64,000 bases of DNA, taken from NCBI RefSeq assembly GCF_015277815.1, contig NZ_CP063813.1, positions 248,001-312,000 of the forward strand, given 5' to 3'. This document shows positions 17,756 to 25,118 of the stretch, one piece after another. Every line of letters begins with the position of its first letter. Position 1 is the first letter of the stretch. A program made the position numbers and the translations under genes. The notes beneath the pieces are model-generated. The model was not told the DNA's origin and ran no database searches. It saw nothing but the letters and a program-made list of their open reading frames with translations. The stretch is from Microbacterium atlanticum (lineage in GTDB: Bacteria; Actinomycetota; Actinomycetes; Actinomycetales; Microbacteriaceae).

Positions 17756-18271
17756 ATGACGACGCTCGTGCTGACCGTGGTCGGCGACGACCGGGCGGGG
17801 CTCGTCGCCGCCGTGGCCGACGTCGTCGGCGCACACGGCGGCAACTGGGAGAACAGCCGGCTCGCCGAGCTCGCGGGGGCGTTCGCCGGCATCATCGAGG
17901 TGTCGGTTGCCGCCGAGCGTGCCGGGGAGCTCCGCGCGGCGCTCGCCGAGCTCGACGGGCTGTTGAAGGTGACCGTGCACCCGGGTGGGGTGACGGAGGC
18001 GGATGCCACCACCGGCCGGCCCCTCGCGCTCCAGGTGATCGGCAACGACCACCCCGGCATTGTGCGCGACGTCTCCGCCGTCCTGCGGGCGCACGGGGTG
18101 AGCATTGACCGGATGACCACGCACACCCGCGAGGCCGCGATGTACGGCGGCCGGCTCTTCGAGGCGACGATCATCGCCCGGGTCCCGGCATCCGTCGATC
18201 TGGCCGATCTGACCGGCGAGCTGGAGCGTCTCGCGACCGAGATCCAGGTCGACGTCACACTGGAGCCCTGA
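17756..18271 (+). CDS. Double ACT-domain regulatory protein (GcvR-like)
   Basis: The 171-residue protein is made of two ACT domains, residues about 3-78 (L-T-V-V-G-D-D-R-A-G-L-V-A-A-V-A-D-V-V) and about 85-168 (L-Q-V-I-G-N-D-H-P-G-I-V-R-D-V-S-A-V-L). ACT domains bind amino acids. This two-domain layout is that of GcvR-type proteins, which in E. coli antagonise the glycine-cleavage activator GcvA. No DNA-binding domain is present, so it must act through a partner that is not in this window. The ligand cannot be told from the sequence. Confidence 0.85.
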   Translation: MTTLVLTVVGDDRAGLVAAVADVVGAHGGNWENSRLAELAGAFAGIIEVSVAAERAGELRAALAELDGLLKVTVHPGGVTEADATTGRPLALQVIGNDHPGIVRDVSAVLRAHGVSIDRMTTHTREAAMYGGRLFEATIIARVPASVDLADLTGELERLATEIQVDVTLEP

Positions 18272-18382
18272 GTTCTAGCCATTGTGGCGGCGGCTCGCCG
18301 GGTCGCGTCGAGCTCGGTCGCACCGTACGGGATGCCACAGCCGGGCGTCCCGCGCTCCTCCGGGCGGGCAGTGTATGGGCCT

Positions 18383-18420
18383 CGCCGAGTGAACGGGCGG
18401 ATCTGCTCGTCCACTCGGCG
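18383..18420 (-). terminator. Possible terminator hairpin after the sialidase gene
   Basis: Nine-bp inverted repeat CGCCGAGTG / CACTCGGCG with a 20-base spacer, 20 bases beyond the sialidase stop. There is no T-run. The rest of the 168-base gap (18272-18439) shows no gene. Confidence 0.35.
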
Positions 18421-18439
18421 GGCGCATGCTCCGGTGGGG

Positions 18440-21340
18440 TCAGCTGGCGGGCGCCCACGGACCCCGCTGCGCGCTGGGGGTCTGGTTGCGTGTCCACCAT
18501 TTGGCTTCGTAGCGCCTTCCGTCGTGCACGACGAGGTCGCCGGAAACGAAGTTGCGAGACGGGGTCCACAGCGCCGTCCCGGTCTCGTCTGTGGCGATCT
18601 GCTGCCACGGTCCGTACGGGTCTCCGGGTTGCTGTCCGCGCGTCCACCATGTCGCCTGCCACAGATTGCCGTCGTGGGTGACCTGGTCGCCCGCAAGGTA
18701 CGTGGTGGTCGTCGACCATGTGCGCGCGACCGGCAGTGCGAGCGCAGCCGCGGCGGTGTCGATCGTCGCGGCGCGCGAGCCGTTGAACGCTGCTGCATCG
18801 AATGCATCCGGTGTGATCGTGCCGGCTGCTAGTGCCGCAGCGTCGACGGCCACCGTTCGGGTCGAGACGACGATGGTGTCGCCGGCAGCCAGCTCACCGT
18901 CGGTGACCCCGGGTGCTTGGACGGCGGTAAGCCGCACGTTGCCGGTATTGGTCAGGGTGCTGGTCCAGGTCACCGTGTCGCCGACGTTCGCGATCCCATT
19001 GCCATTCGTGTCGTTCCACTCCCCGGTCACCGCGGCGGCCAGGCGCGGGTCGCGATCGAGCACGTCGATCTCGCCGCCCGGCACCGCGATCTCCGCGGTG
19101 CGCTGGCCGGTCGCGCTCACCGTCCACGTCGTGTCAGCGACGAAGAAGCCGTCGGCGAGATCGCTTTCGGTCACCGTGTGCTTCGCGGTGGTGCAGTCAT
19201 ACCCCGCGAACGCAGCGAGGTTGAGGTAGCGGCAATTCCCGGAACCCGGCGGAACGAACGGGGCGAACGGTCCGGCTGTGGGTGTCACGTTGGCTGCCAT
19301 CGGCGACGTGCTGTCGACGCGGAAGTGATACGGCAGTGCCTCTCCCGCGGCGTACGGGTGCGTCGCCAGATCGCGCCCGGCATCGGCGCGATCGCCGGTG
19401 ATCGTCGCGTCGAGAACGCCGTCACGGAGGACGACGGGGGAACCCGAGTGGCGGACGACGAGGGTCTGCGACGTGTCGCTCATCGGGGCGACGGTGAAGC
19501 TGAACTCAGGGGTGTACCAGCCTCGCGCGAGGTCTTCCGCGGTGAGGGTGCGTTTCGGGGTGGTGCAGTTGTAGCTCCCGAACGCGGCGAGGTTCTGCCA
19601 GCGGCAGGCGGTCGGCTGGAAACCTGCCGTGAAGGTGGTCTCGTGCGGCGTCACCAGCGTGGCCACGCTCGCCTTGCTGGTCACGCGCACGCTGAAGCTG
19701 AGAGTCTCGCCGACGCGGTAGGGATCGGCGGTGACATCCCGTGACGGGCTGGTGGCCGTCGCTGACAGCGTCAGGTCGAGCGTGGACGCCTGAGGCAGGC
19801 GGAGCGTGGCGGTGGTCTGGCTCACTCGGCCGTCACCGACGGTGAACGTGGCCTGCAGTCGGTGCGCGCCGGCCGCGCCGGTGGGGGCGGTGACGTCCAC
19901 GGTCACGGTTGCCGAGGCGCCCGGTGCGAGAGAGGTGATCGGGGCGGAGGTGGCGGACCACCCCGAGGGGGCGGCGAAGGTCACGACGCCCGAGAGCTCC
20001 TCGGTCTCCTGGTTGGTGACCGTCACCGACACCGGGGCGGTGGTGCCTGCGGTGAGTGCGGTTTCGGGCACGGTGAGCGGTGCGCAGGCGTAGTTCAGCC
20101 ACTTCTCATCGAAGGTGGAGAACTGGATGTCGTTGACGTAGCTGCGCTCCCACAGCACGCCGATCCGTCCTTCGTCGAGCGTGGTCGCAGAAGAGTACGC
20201 GAACGAGCCGGTGTCGATCGAAGCGAGCCCGGGCCAGGTTTCGCCGTCGTCGCACGACACGCGCGCGGCCCCATTGACGCGGTTGCCGTTGGCGCCGTTG
20301 TTCGAGTTGGTGAACAGCAGCTTGCGGGCATCGGCAGAGCCTTCGGCGGCGTCCGGGTGCAGGCGGATGATGGAGGCGTTGTTGGTGGGGTCGGGCAGTT
20401 CCGGATCCTGGGCGACCGGACCGTAGGAGTGGCCGCCGTCGGTCGAGATCGCCACCTTGCGCAGGCGACCGTTGCCGCTGTCGCGGGAGTTGAGCAGGAC
20501 GCGGCCGTCGGAGAGCTCGACGGCCTTGTTCTCATCCATCCCGACGCCGACGTTCTCGCCCTTGTGCCACGTCTCGCCGTGGTCGTCGGAGTACACGGAG
20601 TAGGCCTGGAGCTTCTCGGATCCGTCGCTCTGGCGCACCCAGCCGGCGTACTGCTGGAGGAGGCGGCCGGCGTGCGGGCCGTACCGCAGCTGGATCCCCT
20701 CACCCGAGGTCGCGAACGTGCTGCGCACGTCGCCTGTGGCCGGAGAGGCAGCCGTTCCGGCGGCAGGCTTGGCCACCGACGTGATCAGGCGGGGCTGGCT
20801 CCACGTGACGCCGCCGTCGTCCGAGTGCTGCACGGCGGCGCTGATGATCTGTCGGTCCGCGTCGTCGTTGCCGTAGCGGGAGCCGTGGAAGCCCTGGTCC
20901 TTGGAGTAGACGAAGAACGCGAAGACCCGGCCGGTCTCACGGTCGACCACATAGCTGGGGTCGGAGTAACCGAACTGCGGTCCGCTCGCGTCCGCGACCT
21001 TGCCTGCCGCGATGATCTCCAACGGACCCCAGGTCTGCCCGTTGTCGGTGGAGCGGCGCTGCACGATCGAGTTGGGGTTCGGCGCGTCGGCGGCGCTGCC
21101 GGGCCGAGCGTCCCACGAGGCGAGCACCACCCCACCGCCCAGGTGGGCGAGCGCGGGGATGCGATAGAAGTAGTTCGCTGCGGTGCGGTCGGCTGCGAGG
21201 TTCGTGGTGGTGAACTCACCGACCGACGGAGCCTCGGTCGCGCCGGCGGTGGCGCCGCCAGCGAGGCTCAGCGCCAATGTCAGTGCCGCGGTGGCGGCGA
21301 GGGGGGCGATCAGCGACCGCCTGTGGGGGAGAGAGCGCAC
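18440..21340 (-). CDS. nanH: Secreted multidomain sialidase (GH33)
   Basis: The 966-residue exo-alpha-sialidase releases sialic acid from glycans outside the cell. After a signal peptide (cleavage near residue 35) comes the GH33 six-bladed propeller with the F-Y-R-I-P-A-L arginine motif, A-S-W-D-A-R-P and five Asp-boxes (S-T-D-N-G-Q-T-W, S-D-D-G-G-V-T-W, S-D-D-H-G-E-T-W, S-T-D-G-G-H-S-Y, S-C-D-D-G-E-T-W). From about residue 440 follow a NEW3/CARDB-type beta domain, two homologous beta modules sharing N-L-A-A-F-x-x-Y-x-C-T-T, a DUF11-like domain with D-T-N-G-N-G-I, and two C-terminal CBM5/12 chitin-binding modules (A-T-W-W-T and A-K-W-W-T). No LPxTG anchor is present. GTG at 21340 is preferred because GGAAGGA lies five bases upstream. 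A promoter and operator-like palindrome precede it. Confidence 0.92.
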   Translation of the reverse strand: MRSLPHRRSLIAPLAATAALTLALSLAGGATAGATEAPSVGEFTTTNLAADRTAANYFYRIPALAHLGGGVVLASWDARPGSAADAPNPNSIVQRRSTDNGQTWGPLEIIAAGKVADASGPQFGYSDPSYVVDRETGRVFAFFVYSKDQGFHGSRYGNDDADRQIISAAVQHSDDGGVTWSQPRLITSVAKPAAGTAASPATGDVRSTFATSGEGIQLRYGPHAGRLLQQYAGWVRQSDGSEKLQAYSVYSDDHGETWHKGENVGVGMDENKAVELSDGRVLLNSRDSGNGRLRKVAISTDGGHSYGPVAQDPELPDPTNNASIIRLHPDAAEGSADARKLLFTNSNNGANGNRVNGAARVSCDDGETWPGLASIDTGSFAYSSATTLDEGRIGVLWERSYVNDIQFSTFDEKWLNYACAPLTVPETALTAGTTAPVSVTVTNQETEELSGVVTFAAPSGWSATSAPITSLAPGASATVTVDVTAPTGAAGAHRLQATFTVGDGRVSQTTATLRLPQASTLDLTLSATATSPSRDVTADPYRVGETLSFSVRVTSKASVATLVTPHETTFTAGFQPTACRWQNLAAFGSYNCTTPKRTLTAEDLARGWYTPEFSFTVAPMSDTSQTLVVRHSGSPVVLRDGVLDATITGDRADAGRDLATHPYAAGEALPYHFRVDSTSPMAANVTPTAGPFAPFVPPGSGNCRYLNLAAFAGYDCTTAKHTVTESDLADGFFVADTTWTVSATGQRTAEIAVPGGEIDVLDRDPRLAAAVTGEWNDTNGNGIANVGDTVTWTSTLTNTGNVRLTAVQAPGVTDGELAAGDTIVVSTRTVAVDAAALAAGTITPDAFDAAAFNGSRAATIDTAAAALALPVARTWSTTTTYLAGDQVTHDGNLWQATWWTRGQQPGDPYGPWQQIATDETGTALWTPSRNFVSGDLVVHDGRRYEAKWWTRNQTPSAQRGPWAPAS

Positions 21341-21357
21341 GTGGATCCTTCCTTCCA

Positions 21358-21386
21358 GGAAGTACGACGTCTGATGTCGTACTTCC
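21358..21386 (-). promoter_or_regulatory. Operator-like palindrome of the sialidase gene (candidate NanR site)
   Basis: Perfect inverted repeat with 11-bp arms, GGAAGTACGAC and GTCGTACTTCC, around a 7-base centre. On the minus strand it contains TCAGACGTC, also found in the importer promoter at 23381. It overlaps the predicted transcription start (about 21384), so a bound GntR-type repressor would block transcription. Alternatively the arms could form a hairpin in the leader. Confidence 0.6.
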
Positions 21387-21390
21387 GCTG

Positions 21391-21419
21391 AAGGTAGTGG
21401 AGAAGCCATTGCCGCGCAA
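21391..21419 (-). promoter_or_regulatory. Sialidase promoter
   Basis: On the minus strand: -35 TTGCGC (21419-21414), 17-base spacer, -10 TACCTT (21396-21391), with the operator-like palindrome directly downstream. Confidence 0.55.
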
Positions 21420-21472
21420 CCGACGGGACCTCGTCCGACGCCGCAGAGTGACGGCGAGGATCGCAGCTCTGC

Positions 21473-22588
21473 TCAGGCGGTCGCCTGAGCTCCGCCGCCC
21501 GTGATCTCGGAGACGGAGACGGTGCGCTGGAGGCGGAGCGCGAGCATCATCGCCTCGGCGGTGGCGATGGAGGCGCGGGCGGCCGAACCGTCGGTGAGAG
21601 CGCTCAGACGGGGGTCCACAGCCCTCGCCCCACTGGCCACGCCATCGAAGTAGGCGAGTTCGGCCCGCATCGCCTCGCGCAGCCACCGCGGCGGCCGGAC
21701 CGTCGGGTCACCGTAGGTGACGCCGCTCCCGTGGGTGACGGCCCGGTTGTCTCGCGTGCGTTCCTGGTCGACCTCGGCGGCGGAGTGAAGCGGGAACCGT
21801 TCGACCCCGTTCGCGCGCTGCAGTGTCACTCCGACATCCTGCAGGTCGACGGTGAGGTGACCCTCGCTGCCTTGGACGATGATGGAGTGCTCCGGGCGCC
21901 GGAAGACCGAGCCCCACTCCATGGTCGCGTAGCGGTCGCGCGCGAACGTCGCGGTGGCCAGCAGGATGGCATCCTCGTCCCCGATGCGCGGGCCCGCCTG
22001 CGGGGCGCCGCCGCCGGTCATCGTCACAGTGGTCGCCGGGCCGAGAAACGCCTGCAGGATGTCGAGCTCGTGGATGTGGTGGAACAGATGCCCGCCGGAC
22101 AGCGCCCGGGTCTTCTTCCACGTGGGGGCGGCCGATCCGTCCTCCCACCCGGTACGAGCGGTGCGCCCGACGATCGGTTCCCCGATCGCGCCGGCGCGCA
22201 CGAGGTCGCCGGCGCGCTGGAGGCCGGGCATGAAGTGGAGGACATGGCCGGCGAGGAAGAGGGTCCCTGCCTCCTCGGCGGCACCGATCATGACGTCGCA
22301 GTCGTCATAGGTGAGCGCGACCGGCTTCTCGCAGAACACGTGCTTTCCGGCGCGCGCGGCTGCGACGGCGGGATCGCGGTGCGCGTGGTTGGGCGAGGCG
22401 ATGATCACGGCGTCGACGGCATTCACGAGAGCGTCGATGGACGGGGCCTGGGTGCCGCCGGATTCCCGGATGAGATCTGATGCGTCAGACGGCGAGTACA
22501 CGGACGTCAGGGTGGCGCCGGGCATGGCGTTCAGGATGCGCGCGAACTCACGTCCGAAGTAGCCCGCCCCGATGATGCCGTACTTCAC
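21473..22588 (-). CDS. nanOx: Gfo/Idh/MocA oxidoreductase, YjhC/NanOx-like (2,7-anhydro-Neu5Ac oxidoreductase)
   Basis: The 371-residue NAD-dependent oxidoreductase starts with the Rossmann motif Y3-G-I-I-G-A-G-Y-F-G and carries the family E87-K-P motif. Long stretches match E. coli YjhC as I remember it: K-H-V-F-C-E-K-P, G-W-E...W-K-K, S-G-G-H-L-F-H-H-I-H-E-L-D (164-176) and M-E-W-G-S-V-F-R-R-P-E-H. YjhC and Ruminococcus gnavus NanOx convert 2,7-anhydro-Neu5Ac to Neu5Ac through a keto intermediate with NAD. The setting, between a sialidase gene and a GntR regulator opposite nan genes, fits. GTG at 22588 overlaps the regulator's stop by four bases, so the two form an operon. The identity rests on remembered family sequences and was not checked by alignment. 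Confidence 0.78.
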   Translation of the reverse strand: MKYGIIGAGYFGREFARILNAMPGATLTSVYSPSDASDLIRESGGTQAPSIDALVNAVDAVIIASPNHAHRDPAVAAARAGKHVFCEKPVALTYDDCDVMIGAAEEAGTLFLAGHVLHFMPGLQRAGDLVRAGAIGEPIVGRTARTGWEDGSAAPTWKKTRALSGGHLFHHIHELDILQAFLGPATTVTMTGGGAPQAGPRIGDEDAILLATATFARDRYATMEWGSVFRRPEHSIIVQGSEGHLTVDLQDVGVTLQRANGVERFPLHSAAEVDQERTRDNRAVTHGSGVTYGDPTVRPPRWLREAMRAELAYFDGVASGARAVDPRLSALTDGSAARASIATAEAMMLALRLQRTVSVSEITGGGAQATA

Positions 22589-23310
22589 GCCGACCGCCGA
22601 GCCGATGCGTGGGTCAGTGAGCGCTGCAGTGGAGCGTAGTGATCGATGACCGCCCGTCGGTACCGGTCGAGATCACCGCTGCGGGCAGCTTCCAGCATGT
22701 CGGCGTGCGCCTGTGCGGTCAGTTCGATGTCGGCGGGAAGGGCGAGCCCGAGCTGGGGGAGGACGGCGGTGTGCACGTCCCAGAAGGCACCGACCAGCTG
22801 CACCGCCAGGTGGTTGCCGATCGCATCGAACAGGGTGGTGTGGAACGCACGGTCAGCGTCCAGGAAGGTCTCCCCCTGCTCGGCGCGCTCGATCATCTCG
22901 GCGACCATCGCGTCCAGCTCCGGCGTCCTGGCTCCGTCCAGCGCCGAGACCACGCGGTCCGACATCGCCAGATCCAGCGCAAGCCGGATCTCGACGACCT
23001 CGCGCAGGGCGTCCAGGGAGCCTTCCGGCGCCAGTACGCCACGGAACACCAGTGCCTCGACCATCGGGTCCAGGGACATCCCGCCGACGTAGGTGCCGTG
23101 ACCATGGCGGACATCGACGATGTCGAGAGTGGAGAGTGTGCGGATCGCCTCCCGCACTGAGGATCGAGAGACATCGAGCGTCTCGCACAGCTCGGCCTCG
23201 GTGGGCAACGGGTCGCCGGGCCGCAGGTTTCGCTCCAGGATGAGCTGCTTGATCTGATCGGCTGTGGTCACTCGTCGCATGCGCGAGCTGCGCTTGTCGA
23301 TCAGGCTCAT
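22585..23310 (-). CDS. nanR: GntR/FadR-family regulator of sialic acid genes
   Basis: The 241-residue transcription factor has an N-terminal winged helix (T-T-A-D-Q-I-K-Q-L-I-L, then P-T-E-A-E-L-C-E-T-L-D-V-S-R-S-S-V-R-E-A) and a C-terminal FCD ligand-binding domain with D-R-A-F-H-T-T-L-F-D-A-I-G-N and a later His-rich helix that would hold a metal. ATG at 23310 is chosen because ACGGAG stands at good spacing; an ATG at 23355 has no ribosome-binding site. It is divergent from the importer operon and overlaps the oxidoreductase gene. The palindrome TCAGACGTCTGA next to the importer promoter, echoed before the sialidase gene, is its likely operator. The effector is probably a sialic acid catabolite (inferred). 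Confidence 0.85.
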   Translation of the reverse strand: MSLIDKRSSRMRRVTTADQIKQLILERNLRPGDPLPTEAELCETLDVSRSSVREAIRTLSTLDIVDVRHGHGTYVGGMSLDPMVEALVFRGVLAPEGSLDALREVVEIRLALDLAMSDRVVSALDGARTPELDAMVAEMIERAEQGETFLDADRAFHTTLFDAIGNHLAVQLVGAFWDVHTAVLPQLGLALPADIELTAQAHADMLEAARSGDLDRYRRAVIDHYAPLQRSLTHASARRSA

Positions 23311-23347
23311 CGCCGGCTCCGTTCCGTAACGAGTTCGTGTCGCCCCA

Positions 23348-23377
23348 TTGTGCATGGGCCGTGAATGTGTTTATAGT
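23348..23377 (+). promoter_or_regulatory. Promoter of the sialic acid importer/catabolic operon
   Basis: -35 TTGTGC (23348-23353), 18-base spacer, -10 TATAGT (23372-23377). On the other strand TATAAA (23375-23370) could serve the divergent regulator gene, so the two promoters overlap. Confidence 0.55.
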
Positions 23378-23380
23378 ACG

Positions 23381-23392
23381 TCAGACGTCTGA
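23381..23392. promoter_or_regulatory. Operator-like palindrome TCAGACGTCTGA (candidate NanR site)
   Basis: Perfect 12-bp palindrome three bases after the -10 box of the importer operon, preceded by AGTACG as at the sialidase site. Palindromes of the form TnnGACGTCnnA or TGGTCnGACCA are usual for FadR-type GntR proteins. From here the regulator could repress both directions. Confidence 0.6.
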
Positions 23393-23431
23393 TCTCCTCA
23401 AGCGTCGCCCCGAACACCTACTGGAGCACAC

Positions 23432-25033
23432 ATGAACCGATCCACTTCTCGTCGCCGGACGGGTCGTCTCGCGGTTGTAGCGGCAGGCACCGTGGCCACT
23501 GCGCTGGTGCTGGCCGGTTGCGGCTCGTCCGCAAGCCCGCAGCCGGACGCCGACGCCGCCGCGTCGACGGCAGTCGATTCCGACGCGATCATCGAAGCGG
23601 GTATCTCGTACTCGCTCGGCGGCAGCTTCGATCCGATCCTCGCCTCCGGCGCGGTGACGCAGGCCGCGAACTGGCACATCTTCGAGGGACTGGTAGACCT
23701 CGACCCGGTCACCCGCGAGCCCTACGCTGCTCTGGCCGCGGACCTTCCCGTCGAGGTCGACGAGACGACCTACGAGATCGACATCCGCGAGGGTGCGACG
23801 TTCCACAACGGTGACCCGGTCACGACCGAGGACGTCGTCTTCAGCTTCGAACGGACGATGGACCCGGCCCAGAGCAGCTTCTTCGCGAGCTTCGTCGACT
23901 TCATCGACACCGTCGAGGCTATCGACGAGGACACCGTGCGCATCACCACCGACTATCCGTTCTCGCTCGTGAACGAGCGTCTGGGCGTGGTGAAGGTCGT
24001 GCCGAAGGCGCTCGTCGAGGAAGACCCCGACGCGTTCGGCACCACCCCCGTGGGCTCCGGTCCTTACTCGCTGGTCTCCGCGACCCCGAACGACGCCGTG
24101 GTCTTCGAGCGGTACGACGATTACAACGGACCCCGTCCGGCGCTGGCGGCGGGCATGAACTGGAACCTGCTGGGAGACCCCGCCGCTCGCGTCACCGCCA
24201 TGTCGTCCGGCACCATCCAAGCCATGGAGGACGTCCCGTACATCGACGCCGATGCATTGTCCGCCTCCGCCGAGGTGGCGACGGAGCAGTCATTCGGCCT
24301 GCTGTTCATGATGTTCAACACCAAGGTCGCCCCCTTCGACGACCCGAAGGTGCGCCAGGCGCTGCTCTACGCCCTCGACATGGACAAGATCATCGAGACC
24401 GGTCTTCTCGGCAACGCTGAGGCCGCGACATCCTTCCTGCCCAAGTCGCACCCGAACTACCACGAGGCGTCCACTGTCTACACCTACGACCCGGAGAAGG
24501 CGACGCAGCTTCTCGAGGAGGCCGGGGTCGACGGCATGGACCTGACCCTGCTGACCACGGACACCGGTTGGGTCAAGGAGGTCGCGCCGCTGATCAAGGA
24601 GTCGCTGGACGCGATCGGCATCAACACGACGCTCGACATCGGCCAGTCCCCGGCGCAATACACGAAGGTGGATGCGGGCGACTACCAGGTGATGGTCGCG
24701 CCCGGCGACCCCTCGGTGTTCGGCAACGACCCCGACATCCTCATGCGCTGGTGGTACGGCGACAACGTCTGGCCGAACACCCGGTTCAACTGGGCGGATT
24801 CGGCCGAGTACGCCGAGCTCACCGAGCTGCTGGATTCCGCCGTGCAGGAATCGGGCGACGCGCAGCAGGAGACCTGGAACCAGGCGTTCGACCTGCTCTC
24901 CGAAGAGGTTCCGCTCTACCCGCTGTTCCACCGCAAGCTGCCCACCGCATGGAACCCCGACGCGCTCGTCGGCTTCCAGCCGGTGAACACCACCGGACTG
25001 TCGTTCCTCGACGTCGGCGTGGCCGCGCAGTAA
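23432..25033 (+). CDS. siaE: Sialic acid ABC importer, substrate-binding lipoprotein (SBP family 5)
   Basis: The 533-residue protein is an extracytoplasmic solute-binding protein of the peptide/nickel family (SBP_bac_5). A lipoprotein signal with lipobox L-A-G-C30 anchors it. Landmarks are F-D-P-I-L-A-S-G near residue 66, A-L-A-A-D-L-P, the F-H-N-G-D-P-V-T-T-E-D-V-V-F-S-F signature and V-R-Q-A-L-L-Y-A-L-D. The family usually carries peptides, but sialic acid importers of the SatABCD (Haemophilus ducreyi) and SiaEFGI (Corynebacterium glutamicum) type use this family, and the operon continues into nanA, nanK, nanE and nagB. The ligand is therefore probably Neu5Ac, perhaps also 2,7-anhydro-Neu5Ac. 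First gene of a nine-gene operon. Confidence 0.82.
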   Translation: MNRSTSRRRTGRLAVVAAGTVATALVLAGCGSSASPQPDADAAASTAVDSDAIIEAGISYSLGGSFDPILASGAVTQAANWHIFEGLVDLDPVTREPYAALAADLPVEVDETTYEIDIREGATFHNGDPVTTEDVVFSFERTMDPAQSSFFASFVDFIDTVEAIDEDTVRITTDYPFSLVNERLGVVKVVPKALVEEDPDAFGTTPVGSGPYSLVSATPNDAVVFERYDDYNGPRPALAAGMNWNLLGDPAARVTAMSSGTIQAMEDVPYIDADALSASAEVATEQSFGLLFMMFNTKVAPFDDPKVRQALLYALDMDKIIETGLLGNAEAATSFLPKSHPNYHEASTVYTYDPEKATQLLEEAGVDGMDLTLLTTDTGWVKEVAPLIKESLDAIGINTTLDIGQSPAQYTKVDAGDYQVMVAPGDPSVFGNDPDILMRWWYGDNVWPNTRFNWADSAEYAELTELLDSAVQESGDAQQETWNQAFDLLSEEVPLYPLFHRKLPTAWNPDALVGFQPVNTTGLSFLDVGVAAQ

Positions 25034-25040
25034 TCCAGAA

Positions 25041-25070
25041 GACCGGGGCGGGCGCACGCCCGCCCCGGTC
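25041..25070 (+). other. Strong intercistronic hairpin between siaE and siaF
   Basis: Perfect 13-bp stem GACCGGGGCGGGC / GCCCGCCCCGGTC with a GCAC loop, eight bases after the siaE stop and without a T-run. Such hairpins between binding-protein and permease genes often protect the upstream mRNA or reduce downstream expression, giving an excess of binding protein. Partial termination is also possible. Confidence 0.65.
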
Positions 25071-25118
25071 CCAGATCGCCGCACCGCTGCGGCACCCCCC
25101 GAGCCGGAAGGACGGACC

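Noticed and set aside
18272..18439. Possible attL copy of the tRNA-Phe 3' end at the left border of the sialic acid island
   Set aside because: I compared this gap with the last 25 bases of tRNA-Phe by eye and found no convincing match. No integrase gene lies in the island.
23311..23355. Alternative upstream start of the GntR regulator at 23355
   Set aside because: It lacks a ribosome-binding site and lies in the promoter and operator region, whereas the ATG at 23310 is preceded by ACGGAG.
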